Shown here one piece after another: positions 12,015-12,026 of a stretch of 12,026 nucleotides of DNA. Origin of the DNA: Bdellovibrio sp. (lineage in GTDB: Bacteria; Bdellovibrionota; Bdellovibrionia; Bdellovibrionales; Bdellovibrionaceae); the NCBI GenBank assembly GCA_017745015.1, contig JAGIAF010000081.1, positions 1-12,026 on the forward strand, given 5' to 3'. How positions within the stretch are numbered: the first letter of the stretch is position 1; every line of letters starts with the position of its first letter. A model generated the notes under the pieces. It was not told the origin of the DNA. It saw only the letters and a program-made list of their open reading frames with translations, and did no database searches. A program made the position numbers and the translations under genes.

Positions 12015-12026
12015 GGAGAGGTGGGT
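12015..12026 (+). tRNA. possible 5' end of a tRNA (Ser-like), cut by the window edge
   Basis: The last 12 bases, GGAGAGGTGGGT, read like the acceptor strand plus T8-G9 and start of the D-arm of a class II tRNA such as tRNA-Ser. The rest is outside the window. GGTTAAATT-like promoter elements are not clear upstream. This is a guess from pattern only. Confidence 0.3.

Noticed and set aside
1..12026. CRISPR array, insertion sequence or prophage
   Set aside because: No regularly spaced direct repeats, no transposase, integrase or phage structural gene is seen on either strand.

Overview
The window looks like chromosomal DNA of a Gram-negative predatory or delta-type bacterium, most probably a Bdellovibrio relative (Bdellovibrionota). 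This rests on the GroEL/GroES sequence style, the moderate GC content, and the many secreted, lipoprotein and outer-membrane barrel genes of no recognised family. It is inferred from memory of these proteins, not from a search.

Layout. (1) Positions 1-800: the 3' end of a YD-repeat (RHS-like) protein gene, a small secreted CxxC protein 16 bp downstream, and an intrinsic terminator. (2) 800-1600: two monocistronic genes for very small secreted peptides (57 and 62 aa). Each has a 21-residue signal peptide and its only cysteine at residue 25, and each is preceded by a well-formed sigma-54 (-24/-12) promoter with the exact GG-N10-GC spacing. This is the most distinctive signal in the window. (3) 1600-3381, minus strand: a probable operon of a barrel outer-membrane protein, a stand-alone CheY-like response regulator and a small single-TM protein. 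(4) 3459-5045, plus: a 528-aa protein with a periplasmic domain and an outer-membrane barrel, divergent from (3). (5) 5046-7300, minus: the groES-groEL operon, with a promoter overlapped by an inverted repeat, a perfect intercistronic hairpin, and a REP-like double hairpin plus a two-way terminator at its 3' end. (6) 7334-8641, minus: a periplasmic coiled-coil-like protein and a lipoprotein, both unrecognised. (7) 8768-11069, plus: a tightly overlapping three-gene operon of barrel protein, calcineurin-like metallophosphoesterase lipoprotein and small barrel protein, ending in a terminator shared with the opposing tRNA gene. (8) 11134-11863, minus: tRNA-Asn(GTT) and tRNA-Arg(ACG) flanking a small membrane-anchored protein gene. 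The last 12 bases may be the start of a further tRNA (Ser-like) on the plus strand.

Functionally the region is ordinary for housekeeping (chaperonin, tRNAs). It is rich in cell-envelope genes: about ten of the fourteen protein genes encode exported or membrane proteins. Apart from the chaperonin, the response regulator and the phosphoesterase, no protein here can be given a biochemical function from sequence alone.
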